Origin: Dokdonella sp.
Lineage (GTDB): Bacteria; Pseudomonadota; Gammaproteobacteria; Xanthomonadales; Rhodanobacteraceae
NCBI RefSeq assembly: GCF_017744955.1
Contig: NZ_JAGIAG010000011.1
Coordinates: forward strand, 62,001 to 126,000
Direction of reading: 5' to 3'
DNA length: 64,000 bases
Position numbers and translations under genes: made by a program. Below the pieces are notes generated by a model, which was not told where the DNA came from, did not search any database, and saw only the letters and a list, made by a program, of their open reading frames with translations. Positions 45,425 to 53,596 of the stretch are shown one piece after another; positions within the stretch are counted from its first letter, which is position 1; each line of letters opens with the position of its first letter.

Positions 45425-46775
45425 GCACGCGGTGGTCCTCGACTTCGCCGTCGCGCGCCAGGCCGGCCGGCGCGGCCACGTCGGCGGCCTGGGTGGCGAT
45501 GCGGAAGCGCGCGAACGTCGACGCCCCGCCGGCGATCGGCGGCAGCCCGCTCCAGTTCAGCGTGAACGGCGTCGGCGTGGTCGTGTTCGCCGGCACCGTG
45601 ATCTGGGCGCGCTCGGCGGCATCGAAGCTGCCGTTGCGATCGACATCGATCCAGCCGGCCAGCGTGACGGGGCTCGCCGTCGCGTTCACCGCGCGCACCG
45701 TCGCCTGCGCCGTGGTGGCGCCCGGCACGAGCAGCACGCTGCCCGGCACCAGGCCGTCCTCGTCGGCGAGGCCGGTCGTATCGTCGGCACCGGCATTCGC
45801 GCTCGGCTGGTTCGCGATGTCCGCGTCGACCAGATCGCCGAGGCGCACCGCCGGCATCCGCAGCGTGCCGAGCGTGAAGTTCGCGGCGAAGATGTCCTGC
45901 GTGGTGTTCGGCGCAACCGTGCCGCCCGACCACGAGGACTGCAGCAGATGCACGGCCTCGCCGTAGCCGGCCGGCGCGTCGCCGTAGTCGGCGCCGTCCA
46001 TCATCACGCCGAGCGCGACCGCGGTGACGCCGCCGCCCAGGATGCCCACCGTGCCGCTGGTCGCGCCGTCGATGAAGCCGACCATCATCGGCCCGGCGCC
46101 GCCGACGCAGTAGTTGTCCGGAGAACTCGTGGTGTAGGTCGTGCCCGCCGCGTCGGCGGTCACCTGGTAGCGCCCCGTGCAGCCGGCGCGATACCGCTCG
46201 ATCGCGCGCAGCGTGCTGCCGGCCGGAATCGTCGCGCGGATGTACTCGTTGCTGCCGTTCGTTTCGGCGTCCGCGAACACCAGGCCGCCGAGCGCGAACG
46301 GTTGTCCGTCCAATGTCGCCGAGCAGGTGAAATTGAACGTGGCGAGCTGGGCGGAGGTGGCCACGCCGATGATCAGCGCGTTGGCGCCGCCACCGCCGCC
46401 GATGTTGTAGAGGTCGTCGAGGCCGTCGCCGGAGAACTGGCCCGGCCGGTAGCTGTAGATCGCCCCGGAAATGCTGCCGATCGAACACTGCACCGAGAGC
46501 GGACGGCCGGCGATGCTGTAGTTGTTGGTGACCGTGGTACCGGCCGCCGGAATCGCCTGCCCGTTCGATCCCCAGGAGAACCAGACGATGTTGCCGCGAT
46601 AGAGCCCGCTGCCGCCGGTGGCGTACTGCGCCAGCGCCGGTGACGGCATCAGCGCGAGCGCGATCAGCGTGCCCGCGCCCGCGAGCGAACGCGCGAGCGC
46701 AAGGCGCATCCGCGCCGCGGCGGATGCGCTCCGTTTCTTCGAGCGTCGGTGCGGCGTCGTGCGGGAGGTTCTCAT
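44733..46775 (-). CDS. Secreted CshA-like / GEVED / DUF7933 protein (680 aa)
   Basis: Middle gene of the DUF11 operon. Its ATG overlaps the stop of the upstream gene (ATGA at 46772-46775), and no independent ribosome site is visible, so coupling is likely. A long basic leader and hydrophobic core end in MPSPALAQ (cleavage about residue 49). A CshA-type N-terminal domain follows (NIVWFSWGSNGQAIP, about 55-240), then a GEVED domain (ending DGEVEDHRVPI, about 250-430), a SpaA-like domain (ITVTKVPTALDDTPFAF..., 430-545), and a DUF7933 domain (PTLAKFFNTDPPSD..., 550-680). The protein ends abruptly at CSFTVRVGSAP, with no anchor or sorting tail. The last 230 residues are nearly identical to the end of the upstream protein. 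Confidence 0.85.
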   Translation of the reverse strand: MRTSRTTPHRRSKKRSASAAARMRLALARSLAGAGTLIALALMPSPALAQYATGGSGLYRGNIVWFSWGSNGQAIPAAGTTVTNNYSIAGRPLSVQCSIGSISGAIYSYRPGQFSGDGLDDLYNIGGGGGANALIIGVATSAQLATFNFTCSATLDGQPFALGGLVFADAETNGSNEYIRATIPAGSTLRAIERYRAGCTGRYQVTADAAGTTYTTSSPDNYCVGGAGPMMVGFIDGATSGTVGILGGGVTAVALGVMMDGADYGDAPAGYGEAVHLLQSSWSGGTVAPNTTQDIFAANFTLGTLRMPAVRLGDLVDADIANQPSANAGADDTTGLADEDGLVPGSVLLVPGATTAQATVRAVNATASPVTLAGWIDVDRNGSFDAAERAQITVPANTTTPTPFTLNWSGLPPIAGGASTFARFRIATQAADVAAPAGLARDGEVEDHRVPIAAQITVTKVPTALDDTPFAFTTTAAAPNDAFTLSSGTTLTRTFYAGAGTVAIEEGGNAGWALIDITCSNTSGAATFTYIGATANPSSGFERGDDTANVTVGFGDQVTCTYTNAPTALPTLAKFFNTDPPSDPAPQPPVIPRSGAALLTFVISNRAPSASAQNNLAFTDTLPPGLVLANGSAPPSALVGANTCGGTVTAQAGTNAITLAGGNAAAGTDCSFTVRVGSAP

Positions 46776-47463
46776 GGCGCAGCCGCGACGCGCACCGTGA
46801 AGCTGCAGTCGGCACCGGCCGCGACGCTGCCGCCGGCGAGCGAGATGGCGTTGGTGCCGGCCTGCGCGGTGACCGTGCCGCCGCAGGTGTTCGCACCGAC
46901 CAGGGCGCTCGGCGGCACGCTGCCGTTCGCCAGCACCAGCCCCGACGGCAAGGTGTCGGTGAAGGCGAGTGCGCTCTGCGCCACCGCGCTCGGCGCGCGG
47001 TTGCTGATCACGAAGGTCAGCAGCGCCGCGCCGCTGCGCGGGATCACTGGCGGCTGCGGCGCCGGATCGCTCGGCGGATCGGTATTGAAGAACTTGGCCA
47101 AGGTCGGCAGCGCGGTCGGCGCGTTGGTGTAGGTGCAGGTCACCTGGTCGCCGAAGCCGACCGTCACGTTGGCGGTGTCGTCGCCGCGCTCGAAGCCGTT
47201 GCTCGGATTCGCGGTCGCGCCGGTGTAGGTGAACGTCGCGCTGCCGGACGCGTTGGTGCAGACCAGGTCGATCAGCGCCCAGCCGGCGTTGGCGCCCTCG
47301 CTGATCGACACCGTGCCCGGCGCGGCGCTGAAGGTCCGCGTCAGCGCCGTGCCGCTCGACAGCGTGAACGCGTCGTCCGGCGCCGCCGCCGTCGTCGTGA
47401 ACGCGAACGGCGTGTTGTCGAGCGCGGTCGGCACCTTGACGATCGTGATCTGCGCCTGCGCCG
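46772..47463 (-). repeat. Duplicated 3' segment, copy in the 1302-aa gene
   Basis: Counterpart of 44733-45424 at an offset of 2039 bp with no net length change. Both copies end exactly where the stop codon overlaps an ATG (ATGA). Confidence 0.85.
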
Positions 47464-50400
47464 GCGGATTGGAGACCGTGCTCGTGCACGGCGGCTGCGT
47501 GTTGTCCGGCAGGCACAGGCCGTCGGGCGGCGTGACCGCGACCGTGTTGACGACCTGCGCCGGCGGCGCCGCCGCGACCGTCGCCGCGATCGTGTAGGTC
47601 ACGCTGCTGCCGGGCGGGAAGATCGCGATCGTCTCGTTGAGCAGGTCCGCCGGCGGCGTGACGGTGCCGCCGCTGCCCGCGTTCGGGCAGGCGGCGCCGC
47701 CGGTCGCGGCGCAGGTCCAGGTCGCCGAGACGATGCCGGCCGGGAAGGTGTCGACGACGTGCGTCGCCGGTGCCGGCACGCTGCCTTCGTTGAACGCGGT
47801 CACCGTGTAGGTGACCGTGCCGCCGGCCGTCAGCGCGCCGGGCGGATTGGCGCTCTTGGTCACGCGCACCTGCGGCGCCGCCGGCAGGATCACCGTGCTG
47901 TCGCACGGCGGCGCGCTGCCGTCGCTGCAGATGCCGCCGCCCGGCGGCGTGGTCGTCGCCGTGTTGGCGATCGCCGCGGGCGGATTCGCGTCGACCGTCG
48001 CGGTCACCGTGTAGAGGAGTTCGCCGCCGGCCGGAAACACCGCGATCGTCTCGTTGATCGCGCCGCTGCCGCTCGCGTTCGGGCACAACGCGCCGCCGCT
48101 GGAAACGCAGGTCCAGCTCGCACCGCCGAGCCCGGCGGGCACCGGATCGGCGATCGTGGCGCCGTCGGCCGCGATGCTGCCGGTGTTCTGCACGCGAATC
48201 TCGTAGGTCAGCGTCGCGCCCGGAATCGCCTGCGTGGCGGTGGTGGCCTTGGTCACCGCGATCACCGGCACCGGCGGGTTGGCGACCGAGGCCGTGCACG
48301 GCGCCTGGCCGTTGCCCGGATAGCAGGTACCCGTGCCGGGCGGGGATGCGCTGGCGGTGTTCGTCACGCTGGCCGGCGGACTGCCCGCGACCTGGCCGAC
48401 GATGGTGTAGGTCGCCACGCCGCCGCCGGGGAAGGTCGCGATCGTCTGGTTCAGCGGCATCGTGCCGCTGGCGCTCGGGCAGACCGCACCGCTGGTCGCC
48501 GCGCAGGTCCAGGTGCCCGAGACGATGCCGTTCGGCAGCGGGTCGGTGACGATCGTGTTCGGTGCGGAGACGTTGCCGGTGTTGGTCGCGGTCACCGTGT
48601 AGGTGACGGTGCCGCCCGGCGTCAGCGCGCCCGGCGGATCGACGCTCTTGTCGATGCCGACCTGGATCGGGCACAGGCTGGTCGAGGTGACCTGCGCGAG
48701 GAAGCCGACGAACGGCGCGCCGCTGCGCACCTGCACGACGATCTCGTTCGGGCCGGTACGCCAATTGCGATTGAGCTGCAGCTGGGCGCGATTGGCGGTG
48801 GTGAAGCCCGCATACAGGTACGAATTGGTCGGGCTCTGCGGCAGGCCCGCGACCTGTCCGCTCTGCGCCTGGCCGTTGACGTAGACCTCCCATATCGAGT
48901 TGTCGGCGTAGAAGTCGATGCCGAGCGCGAACGTGCTCGGATCGACCGCGCCATCCAGCGTGAAGCGATAGCGGTGGTACTCGTCGACGTTGCCGCTGGC
49001 GCCCTGATTGGCGTTGGAGTAGTAGGAAGTCCAGTCGGCATTGCCGAACGGCGAATTCGCCCAGGTTCCCGGCACGGCGTTGCCGGTGACGTACGCGTCG
49101 ATCCAGCTCGGCACGCTGGCCGGTCCACCGGCCGGCGTGCCGAGGCCGACGTCCCAGTTCCGGTCACGCGTGCCGGGCGCGAGCACGCCGTTGCCGGCGG
49201 CGTTGATCGCGGTGTTGAACACCGACGGACTGGTCGAGCAGCCGATCGGCTGGGTGATCGGCACCAGGTAGTCTTCGACTTCTCCGTCCGACGCCGCGCC
49301 GACCGGATTGGCCACTTGCGCCGCCGTGGTGGCGATGCGGAAGCGCGCCGCGCCGCTGAAGTTCGCCGCGATCGGCGCCAGGCCGGTCCAGTTGAGCGTG
49401 AACGGCGTGGCCGCGGTCGTGTTCGCCGGCACCGTCGCCTGCGCGCGCTCGCCGGCATCGAACGTACCGTTGCCGTTGAAGTCGATCCAGCCGGCGAGTG
49501 TCGCCGGCGTTCCTTTCGCGTTGATCGCGCTGACGACGGCCTGCGCCGTGGTAGCGCCGGTAGTCAGGATCAGGCTGGTGGGATCGAGGCCGTCGTCGAA
49601 CGTGTCGAGCGCCGCGTTCGCGTCGGGCTGGCCGTCGGCGTCGGCGGTGATGCGGCTGCCGAGCATCAGCGTCGCCGTCTTCGCCGCCGCGTTGTAGCCG
49701 GGGATGCTGTGGCGCGCGCCGTTGTTCGCCAGCAGGGTGCCGTAGCTGTTCGGCGCGTCGCCGAAGTCGACCGGCACCGGCGCGTTGAAGCAGCGTGCGC
49801 CGTCGTTGGTGCCGCTGGCCGGGCCGGTGGAGAACAGCACGCCCGTGTTGTTGCTCGTGTTGACGCGGTAGATCTCGCCGGTGACGTTGTCGCTGGCGTA
49901 GATGAAGCCGCCGGCGTCCGCGTAGTTCGCGCCGATCAGTGCGTTCACGTTGACCGTGACGCCGGCGACCGGGCCGAGATTGGTCAGCGCGCCGGTCGAA
50001 CGGTTGTAGCGGAACAGATGGAGCCGGTTGGTCGTCGTGTTTCGCGGCGTGCGATAGAGGAATCCGTCGACCGGGTTGTAGGCCCAGTCGGCGCTGGTGC
50101 CGCTGAAGCCCGCCGGCACGGTCATCGCCCGCGAATTCACGACGCGGAAGTACGTCGCCGAGCCGGGCTTGAGGTCGACCTCGTAGACCGTGGTGGAATC
50201 GGCCGAGGTCGTCACCCAGTAGTGGCCGTTGCCGTCGAACTCGCCGATGTTGTAGCCGGCGGCCGGCAGTCCGGTCGGCAGGCCGAGGTCCTGCACGCTG
50301 AAGTCCGCGCCGACGCGGTAGACGCGGCCGAGCGTGGCACCGGGCGTGTTCGACACGCCGTAGACGTAGTTGTCCAGCGGGTTGTAGGCCACGCCGTTGA

Positions 50401-50680
50401 GGTTCGGCGGCGCGATGTTGGTGCCGACCTGCGTCGACGCGCCGGTGACCAGGTCGATCGCGACGACGTTCGTCGGCGTGCCTTGGAACAGGAACGCGCG
50501 CGTATCGCAGCCCGGGAATGCCGGCGGCACCTGCGCCATCGCGGGCGCCGCCCACGCGGCGGCGAGAAGCAGCAGCAGACGGATGTCGCGCCGCCATCCT
50601 CCGCGCCGGGCGCGGCGGATCGAGTCGTGCGGCGCACGCGCGCCGGTCGACGAACGCAGATCGTCAGTTTCGCGATTCAT
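46772..50680 (-). CDS. Secreted propeller/GEVED/DUF11 protein (1302 aa), first gene of operon
   Basis: The start MNRETDDLRS at 50680 is preceded by GAAGGGG. A signal peptide with a long n-region ends PAMA (residue 49). Order: a DUF6923-like propeller (about 55-300, GVAYNPLDNYVYGVSN), a GEVED domain (about 310-440, DGEVEDYLVPI), a lectin-like domain (about 445-640, YRFTLDGAVDPSTFALGIDFY), three DUF11 repeats (about 645-1045), a SpaA-like domain, and a DUF7933 domain ending CSFTVRVAAAP. Like the next protein it has no C-terminal sorting signal. It heads a three-gene operon. The AT-rich palindrome at 50962-50986 lies upstream and an orphan response regulator gene precedes it on the same strand. 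Confidence 0.85.
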   Translation of the reverse strand: MNRETDDLRSSTGARAPHDSIRRARRGGWRRDIRLLLLLAAAWAAPAMAQVPPAFPGCDTRAFLFQGTPTNVVAIDLVTGASTQVGTNIAPPNLNGVAYNPLDNYVYGVSNTPGATLGRVYRVGADFSVQDLGLPTGLPAAGYNIGEFDGNGHYWVTTSADSTTVYEVDLKPGSATYFRVVNSRAMTVPAGFSGTSADWAYNPVDGFLYRTPRNTTTNRLHLFRYNRSTGALTNLGPVAGVTVNVNALIGANYADAGGFIYASDNVTGEIYRVNTSNNTGVLFSTGPASGTNDGARCFNAPVPVDFGDAPNSYGTLLANNGARHSIPGYNAAAKTATLMLGSRITADADGQPDANAALDTFDDGLDPTSLILTTGATTAQAVVSAINAKGTPATLAGWIDFNGNGTFDAGERAQATVPANTTAATPFTLNWTGLAPIAANFSGAARFRIATTAAQVANPVGAASDGEVEDYLVPITQPIGCSTSPSVFNTAINAAGNGVLAPGTRDRNWDVGLGTPAGGPASVPSWIDAYVTGNAVPGTWANSPFGNADWTSYYSNANQGASGNVDEYHRYRFTLDGAVDPSTFALGIDFYADNSIWEVYVNGQAQSGQVAGLPQSPTNSYLYAGFTTANRAQLQLNRNWRTGPNEIVVQVRSGAPFVGFLAQVTSTSLCPIQVGIDKSVDPPGALTPGGTVTYTVTATNTGNVSAPNTIVTDPLPNGIVSGTWTCAATSGAVCPSASGTMPLNQTIATFPGGGVATYTIVGQVAGSPPASVTNTASASPPGTGTCYPGNGQAPCTASVANPPVPVIAVTKATTATQAIPGATLTYEIRVQNTGSIAADGATIADPVPAGLGGASWTCVSSGGALCPNASGSGAINETIAVFPAGGELLYTVTATVDANPPAAIANTATTTPPGGGICSDGSAPPCDSTVILPAAPQVRVTKSANPPGALTAGGTVTYTVTAFNEGSVPAPATHVVDTFPAGIVSATWTCAATGGAACPNAGSGGTVTPPADLLNETIAIFPPGSSVTYTIAATVAAAPPAQVVNTVAVTPPDGLCLPDNTQPPCTSTVSNPPAQAQITIVKVPTALDNTPFAFTTTAAAPDDAFTLSSGTALTRTFSAAPGTVSISEGANAGWALIDLVCTNASGSATFTYTGATANPSNGFERGDDTANVTVGFGDQVTCTYTNAPTALPTLAKFFNTDPPSDPAPQPPVIPRSGAALLTFVISNRAPSAVAQSALAFTDTLPSGLVLANGSVPPSALVGANTCGGTVTAQAGTNAISLAGGSVAAGADCSFTVRVAAAP

Positions 50681-51054
50681 AAGCCCCTTCGCCCCTGCCG
50701 TGAACACCTTCGCGATGCGAGCCGACGCGCGCCGGCGTCCTCACGGGACGTCCGCAAACGACGTCATCGACCTCGGAACTGCCGCCGACGCGCACCGTCC
50801 CCGCCGTCCGCGCACGCCCTCTCGGCGGACACGACGACTCGGTTTCGCGACGAACTTTTCCGCGCGCGGCGACCTGCCGCGAGCGCGGCCGGAAAGTACT
50901 AAATGCGTGACGGGGAAATCACTCGCGTTCGCTCACGCTCGCTCACGTCCACTTACAAAAATAGATACAAATACCTGTTGTATCTAAGTTCCTATGTGGA
51001 ATAGCGACGATCCGGAACTGTGAAGCCGCGCACATTGCCTTTCGCGAGCGGGAC
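50681..51054. other. Gap between response regulator and DUF11 operon
   Basis: 374 bp without a supportable gene. The region next to the operon is GC-rich, while 50945-51005 is AT-rich and holds a perfect palindrome and three gctcacg repeats (about 50930-50947). This should include the operon promoter; no confident -35/-10 could be assigned. Confidence 0.5.
50962..50986. promoter_or_regulatory. Perfect 9-bp inverted repeat (tagatacaa / ttgtatcta)
   Basis: Arms at 50962-50970 and 50978-50986 are exact complements separated by 7 nt, in an AT-rich island unusual for this GC-rich window. It lies about 280 bp upstream of the DUF11 operon start and 69 bp beyond the response regulator stop. It could be an operator for the operon or a terminator of the regulator transcript; no T-tract follows in the regulator's direction. 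Confidence 0.55.
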
Positions 51055-51768
51055 TCAGCGCTTGAGGCTGCGCTCTTCGACGACCAGCATCATGTAGCCG
51101 ACGCCGCGCACGGCGCGCAGCGGGAGGGACAGGCCGAGCTGGCGGTCGGCCTTGCGCCGCAGCCGGTGGATGACGATCTCGAGACGATGGCGGTCGAAGT
51201 TCTCGGCCACCGTGGACAGGTCGGCGATCAGCTCGTCGTGCCCGACCGGCTCGCCGCCGGCGGCGAGCAGGCGCGTCAGCAGGCGCCGCTCGAGCAGGTT
51301 CACGGCGATGCTGCGGCCGCTCGGCGCGTGCAGGCGCCAGCCGGACTCGGACAGGCGCCAGCATTCGATCGTCGGCTGCCCGGCGCGGTCGCGCGCGCTC
51401 AACTGCGCGCGGCGGGCTATGCCGCGCAAGGTCGCCACCAGCAGTTCGATCTCGATCGGCTTCGGCAGCCAGGCGTCGACCAGGTCGGCCACCGCGCGCA
51501 GTTTCTCGTCGTCGCTGCCGCGGCCGGTCAGCATGACGATGCCGATGCTGGAGACCTCGCCGAGATAGCGCGCGACCTCCAGCCCGCTCTCGCCGTCCAG
51601 GCGCAGGTCGAGCACGAGCAGGTGGAACGGCACCGCGACCATGCGCCGGTACAGCTCGGCCGAACTGGCGAAGCCCTCGACGTCGAAGCCGGCGTCGGCC
51701 AGTTGCGGCACGAGGATGTCCTCGCGCAAGGCCATGTCGTCTTCCAGTACCGCAACCTTCAACTGCAC
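51055..51768 (-). CDS. OmpR/PhoB-type response regulator (orphan)
   Basis: A 237-aa two-component response regulator. The receiver has an acidic pair at Glu9-Asp11 (VAVLEDD), phospho-acceptor Asp54 (LVLDLRLDG), the switch Thr81 (IVMLTGRG) and Lys103 (LPKPIE). A winged-helix DNA-binding domain follows (about 125-235, HRLEIVIHRLRRKADRQLGL, then LRAVRGVGYMM). I chose the GTG at 51768 because AGGGAA sits about 8 bases upstream and the receiver fold starts there; longer frames only add arginine-rich sequence. No histidine kinase gene is nearby. Gene order places it directly upstream of, and codirectional with, the DUF11 operon, so control of that operon is a reasonable but unproven guess. Confidence 0.92.
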   Translation of the reverse strand: MQLKVAVLEDDMALREDILVPQLADAGFDVEGFASSAELYRRMVAVPFHLLVLDLRLDGESGLEVARYLGEVSSIGIVMLTGRGSDDEKLRAVADLVDAWLPKPIEIELLVATLRGIARRAQLSARDRAGQPTIECWRLSESGWRLHAPSGRSIAVNLLERRLLTRLLAAGGEPVGHDELIADLSTVAENFDRHRLEIVIHRLRRKADRQLGLSLPLRAVRGVGYMMLVVEERSLKR

Positions 51769-52331
51769 GCGCGGATTCCCTGATTCCGCCGCCGCGGAAC
51801 GCAAATGCGAGTCCCGATCCGGCTCGCCGCGGCGTTTCGCGACACCTCGGGGAGCGGTTCGGACTGCGAGTGGAGATTTTCGAGAGCGCCGGCGACGACG
51901 TCCACGGCGAGCGCGGCGCGACGGCCCGCACGGGCCTCGCGACATGCATTGCCTGCCGGCAAGTGTTCAACTCTACGCTAGCGGCATCAAGGGAAAATGT
52001 CACGATTTGTACTAATCAAGAGACGGTATGCGCGCGTATGCGCACTGCCTCCGCTCGCGGTGCGCCGTCGAGCGCGCGAGGAATGTCGACGCTCGACCGG
52101 CGAGCGCAGCGATGCCGCCTCGGTGTCGCACGGAAAATTTTTCCGAAGTCGACATGACCGAAGCGCATGTCGGCACGAGCGCCGACGCAGTCGAAGGGAA
52201 CCCGCTCCCGCGCGAAGGGAAGACGGCGACGCTCGTCCACGCCGCCGCTCGCCCGCACGGCGAGCGGCGAACCGGGTTGCATGATCGGCAACGGAGCGCG
52301 AACCTGGCGGCGACTCCACGCCGACATCCCC
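51769..52331. other. Divergent intergenic region, no gene recognised
   Basis: 563 bp between the response regulator (minus) and the macrodomain gene (plus). Open frames cross it on both strands but are arginine-rich and lack ribosome sites. A locally AT-richer patch at about 51965-52025 (around ttgtactaatcaagag) is the likeliest promoter area for the regulator. Nothing else was recognised. Confidence 0.45.
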
Positions 52332-52862
52332 ATGCATCCCGCACTGGACATCGTCGAAGCCGACATCACCACGTTGCAGGTCGACGCGATCGTCAACGCG
52401 GCCAACGAAAGCCTGCTCGGCGGCGGTGGCGTCGACGGCGCCATCCATCGCGCCGCCGGCCCGGGCCTGCTCTCGGCCTGCCGCGCATTGCCGCAGGTCC
52501 GCCCCGGCGTGCGCTGCCCGACCGGCGAAGCGCGCATCACGCCCGGCTTCGCGCTGCCGGCGCGCCGGGTGATCCACACGGTCGGCCCGATCTGGCGCGG
52601 CGGCGCCCACGGCGAGCCCGACCTGCTCGCGAGCTGCTACCGCGAATCGCTGCGCCTCGCGCGCGAGCACGACGTCGCCTCGATCGCATTCCCCGCGATC
52701 AGCTGCGGCGTCTACGGCTACCCGATCGATCCGGCCGTCGCGATCGCCGTGCGCGAGGCGCGCGCCTGGCTCGGCCGCGGCGAGGCGCCGCGTTCGATCG
52801 TGTTCTGCTGCTTCGGCGCGCCGGTCGCGACGATCTATCGTGCCGCGCTCGCCGGCGACTGA
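52332..52862 (+). CDS. Macrodomain protein (O-acetyl-ADP-ribose deacetylase, YmdB-like)
   Basis: A 176-aa single-domain macro protein that should bind ADP-ribose and hydrolyse O-acetyl-ADP-ribose or mono-ADP-ribosyl adducts in the cytoplasm. The motifs VDAIVNAANESLLGGGGVDG (adenosine and catalytic loop) and FPAISCGVYGYPID (phosphate loop) are intact, with VIHTVGPIWRGG between. The ATG at 52332 begins MHPALDIVEADITTL, the normal N-terminus; a longer frame to 52167 is unconserved. A single gene followed by the cysteine-dioxygenase-type gene. Confidence 0.94.
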   Translation: MHPALDIVEADITTLQVDAIVNAANESLLGGGGVDGAIHRAAGPGLLSACRALPQVRPGVRCPTGEARITPGFALPARRVIHTVGPIWRGGAHGEPDLLASCYRESLRLAREHDVASIAFPAISCGVYGYPIDPAVAIAVREARAWLGRGEAPRSIVFCCFGAPVATIYRAALAGD

Positions 52863-52995
52863 AGCGTCATCACGCGGCGGCATGTCGACAGTCGTGCAGA
52901 CCATGATGACGCGCCCCACTTGCGGCTTCCGTTTAGCCGGCGTTTAACGCTCGCCGTGGTGGCATGCGCTCCGTCGAATCGAACGAGCGCGCCAC

Positions 52996-53571
52996 ATGCC
53001 CTTCCATCCTTTCACACCGAACCGGAGCTGGCTCGACGCCGTGCGCGGCGATCTTGCCGGCCTCGGCGACGTGCCGACGGTCACCGCGATCGAAGCCCTG
53101 TCCACCCGCCTCGCCGCGCGCGCCTTGCAGATCGACGCGCCGCGCGCGTCGGCGCCGGAGCGCGACCGCTACCGGCGTCATCTGCTCGACGGTGGCGGCG
53201 CGCATTCCTGCCTGCTGATCGAATGGCCGGCCGCGCACCGCACGCCGATCCACGACCATGCCGGGCTGTGGGGCATCGAGCTGGTGCTCGACGGCGTGCT
53301 CGAAGTGGAGGAGTTCGCGCTCGGCGGCGATCTCGACCAGCCGACGCTGACGCCGACGCGCACCTTGATGCTCGGCGCCGGCGACGCGGCGACGTTCACC
53401 GGGCGCCGCTACGCCCACCGCTGCCGCAACCTGTCGGTGACACGGCCGGCGTTGTCGCTGCACGTCTACGGCGGCGCGCTGGACCGCTATCGCGCGTTCC
53501 AGGCCGATCCGCGCGGCGGCCATCGCGCGCACTCGCAGCACGCGCGCATCGACGCGACGCTGACCCTCTGA
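52996..53571 (+). CDS. Cysteine dioxygenase-family cupin
   Basis: A 191-aa cupin related to cysteine (thiol) dioxygenases, which use Fe(II) and O2 to oxidise cysteine or 3-mercaptopropionate to a sulfinate. The first cupin motif, TPIHDHAGLWGIELVLDG (about residues 76-93), supplies two histidine ligands, and the second, YAHRCRNLS (about 138-146), the third. The substrate cannot be set from sequence. An FAD/NAD(P) protein follows 25 bp downstream, probably in the same transcript, and the sulfate-reduction genes come next, so a role in organic sulfur turnover fits. Confidence 0.82.
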   Translation: MPFHPFTPNRSWLDAVRGDLAGLGDVPTVTAIEALSTRLAARALQIDAPRASAPERDRYRRHLLDGGGAHSCLLIEWPAAHRTPIHDHAGLWGIELVLDGVLEVEEFALGGDLDQPTLTPTRTLMLGAGDAATFTGRRYAHRCRNLSVTRPALSLHVYGGALDRYRAFQADPRGGHRAHSQHARIDATLTL

Positions 53572-53596
53572 CCCGCACGCCTTCCGCGAGGACGAT

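Noticed and set aside
34117..50680. The three operon genes as one ancestral gene broken by frameshifts.
   Set aside because: Each has its own signal peptide and N-terminal domains, and the breaks are stop/start overlaps, so they are separate genes.
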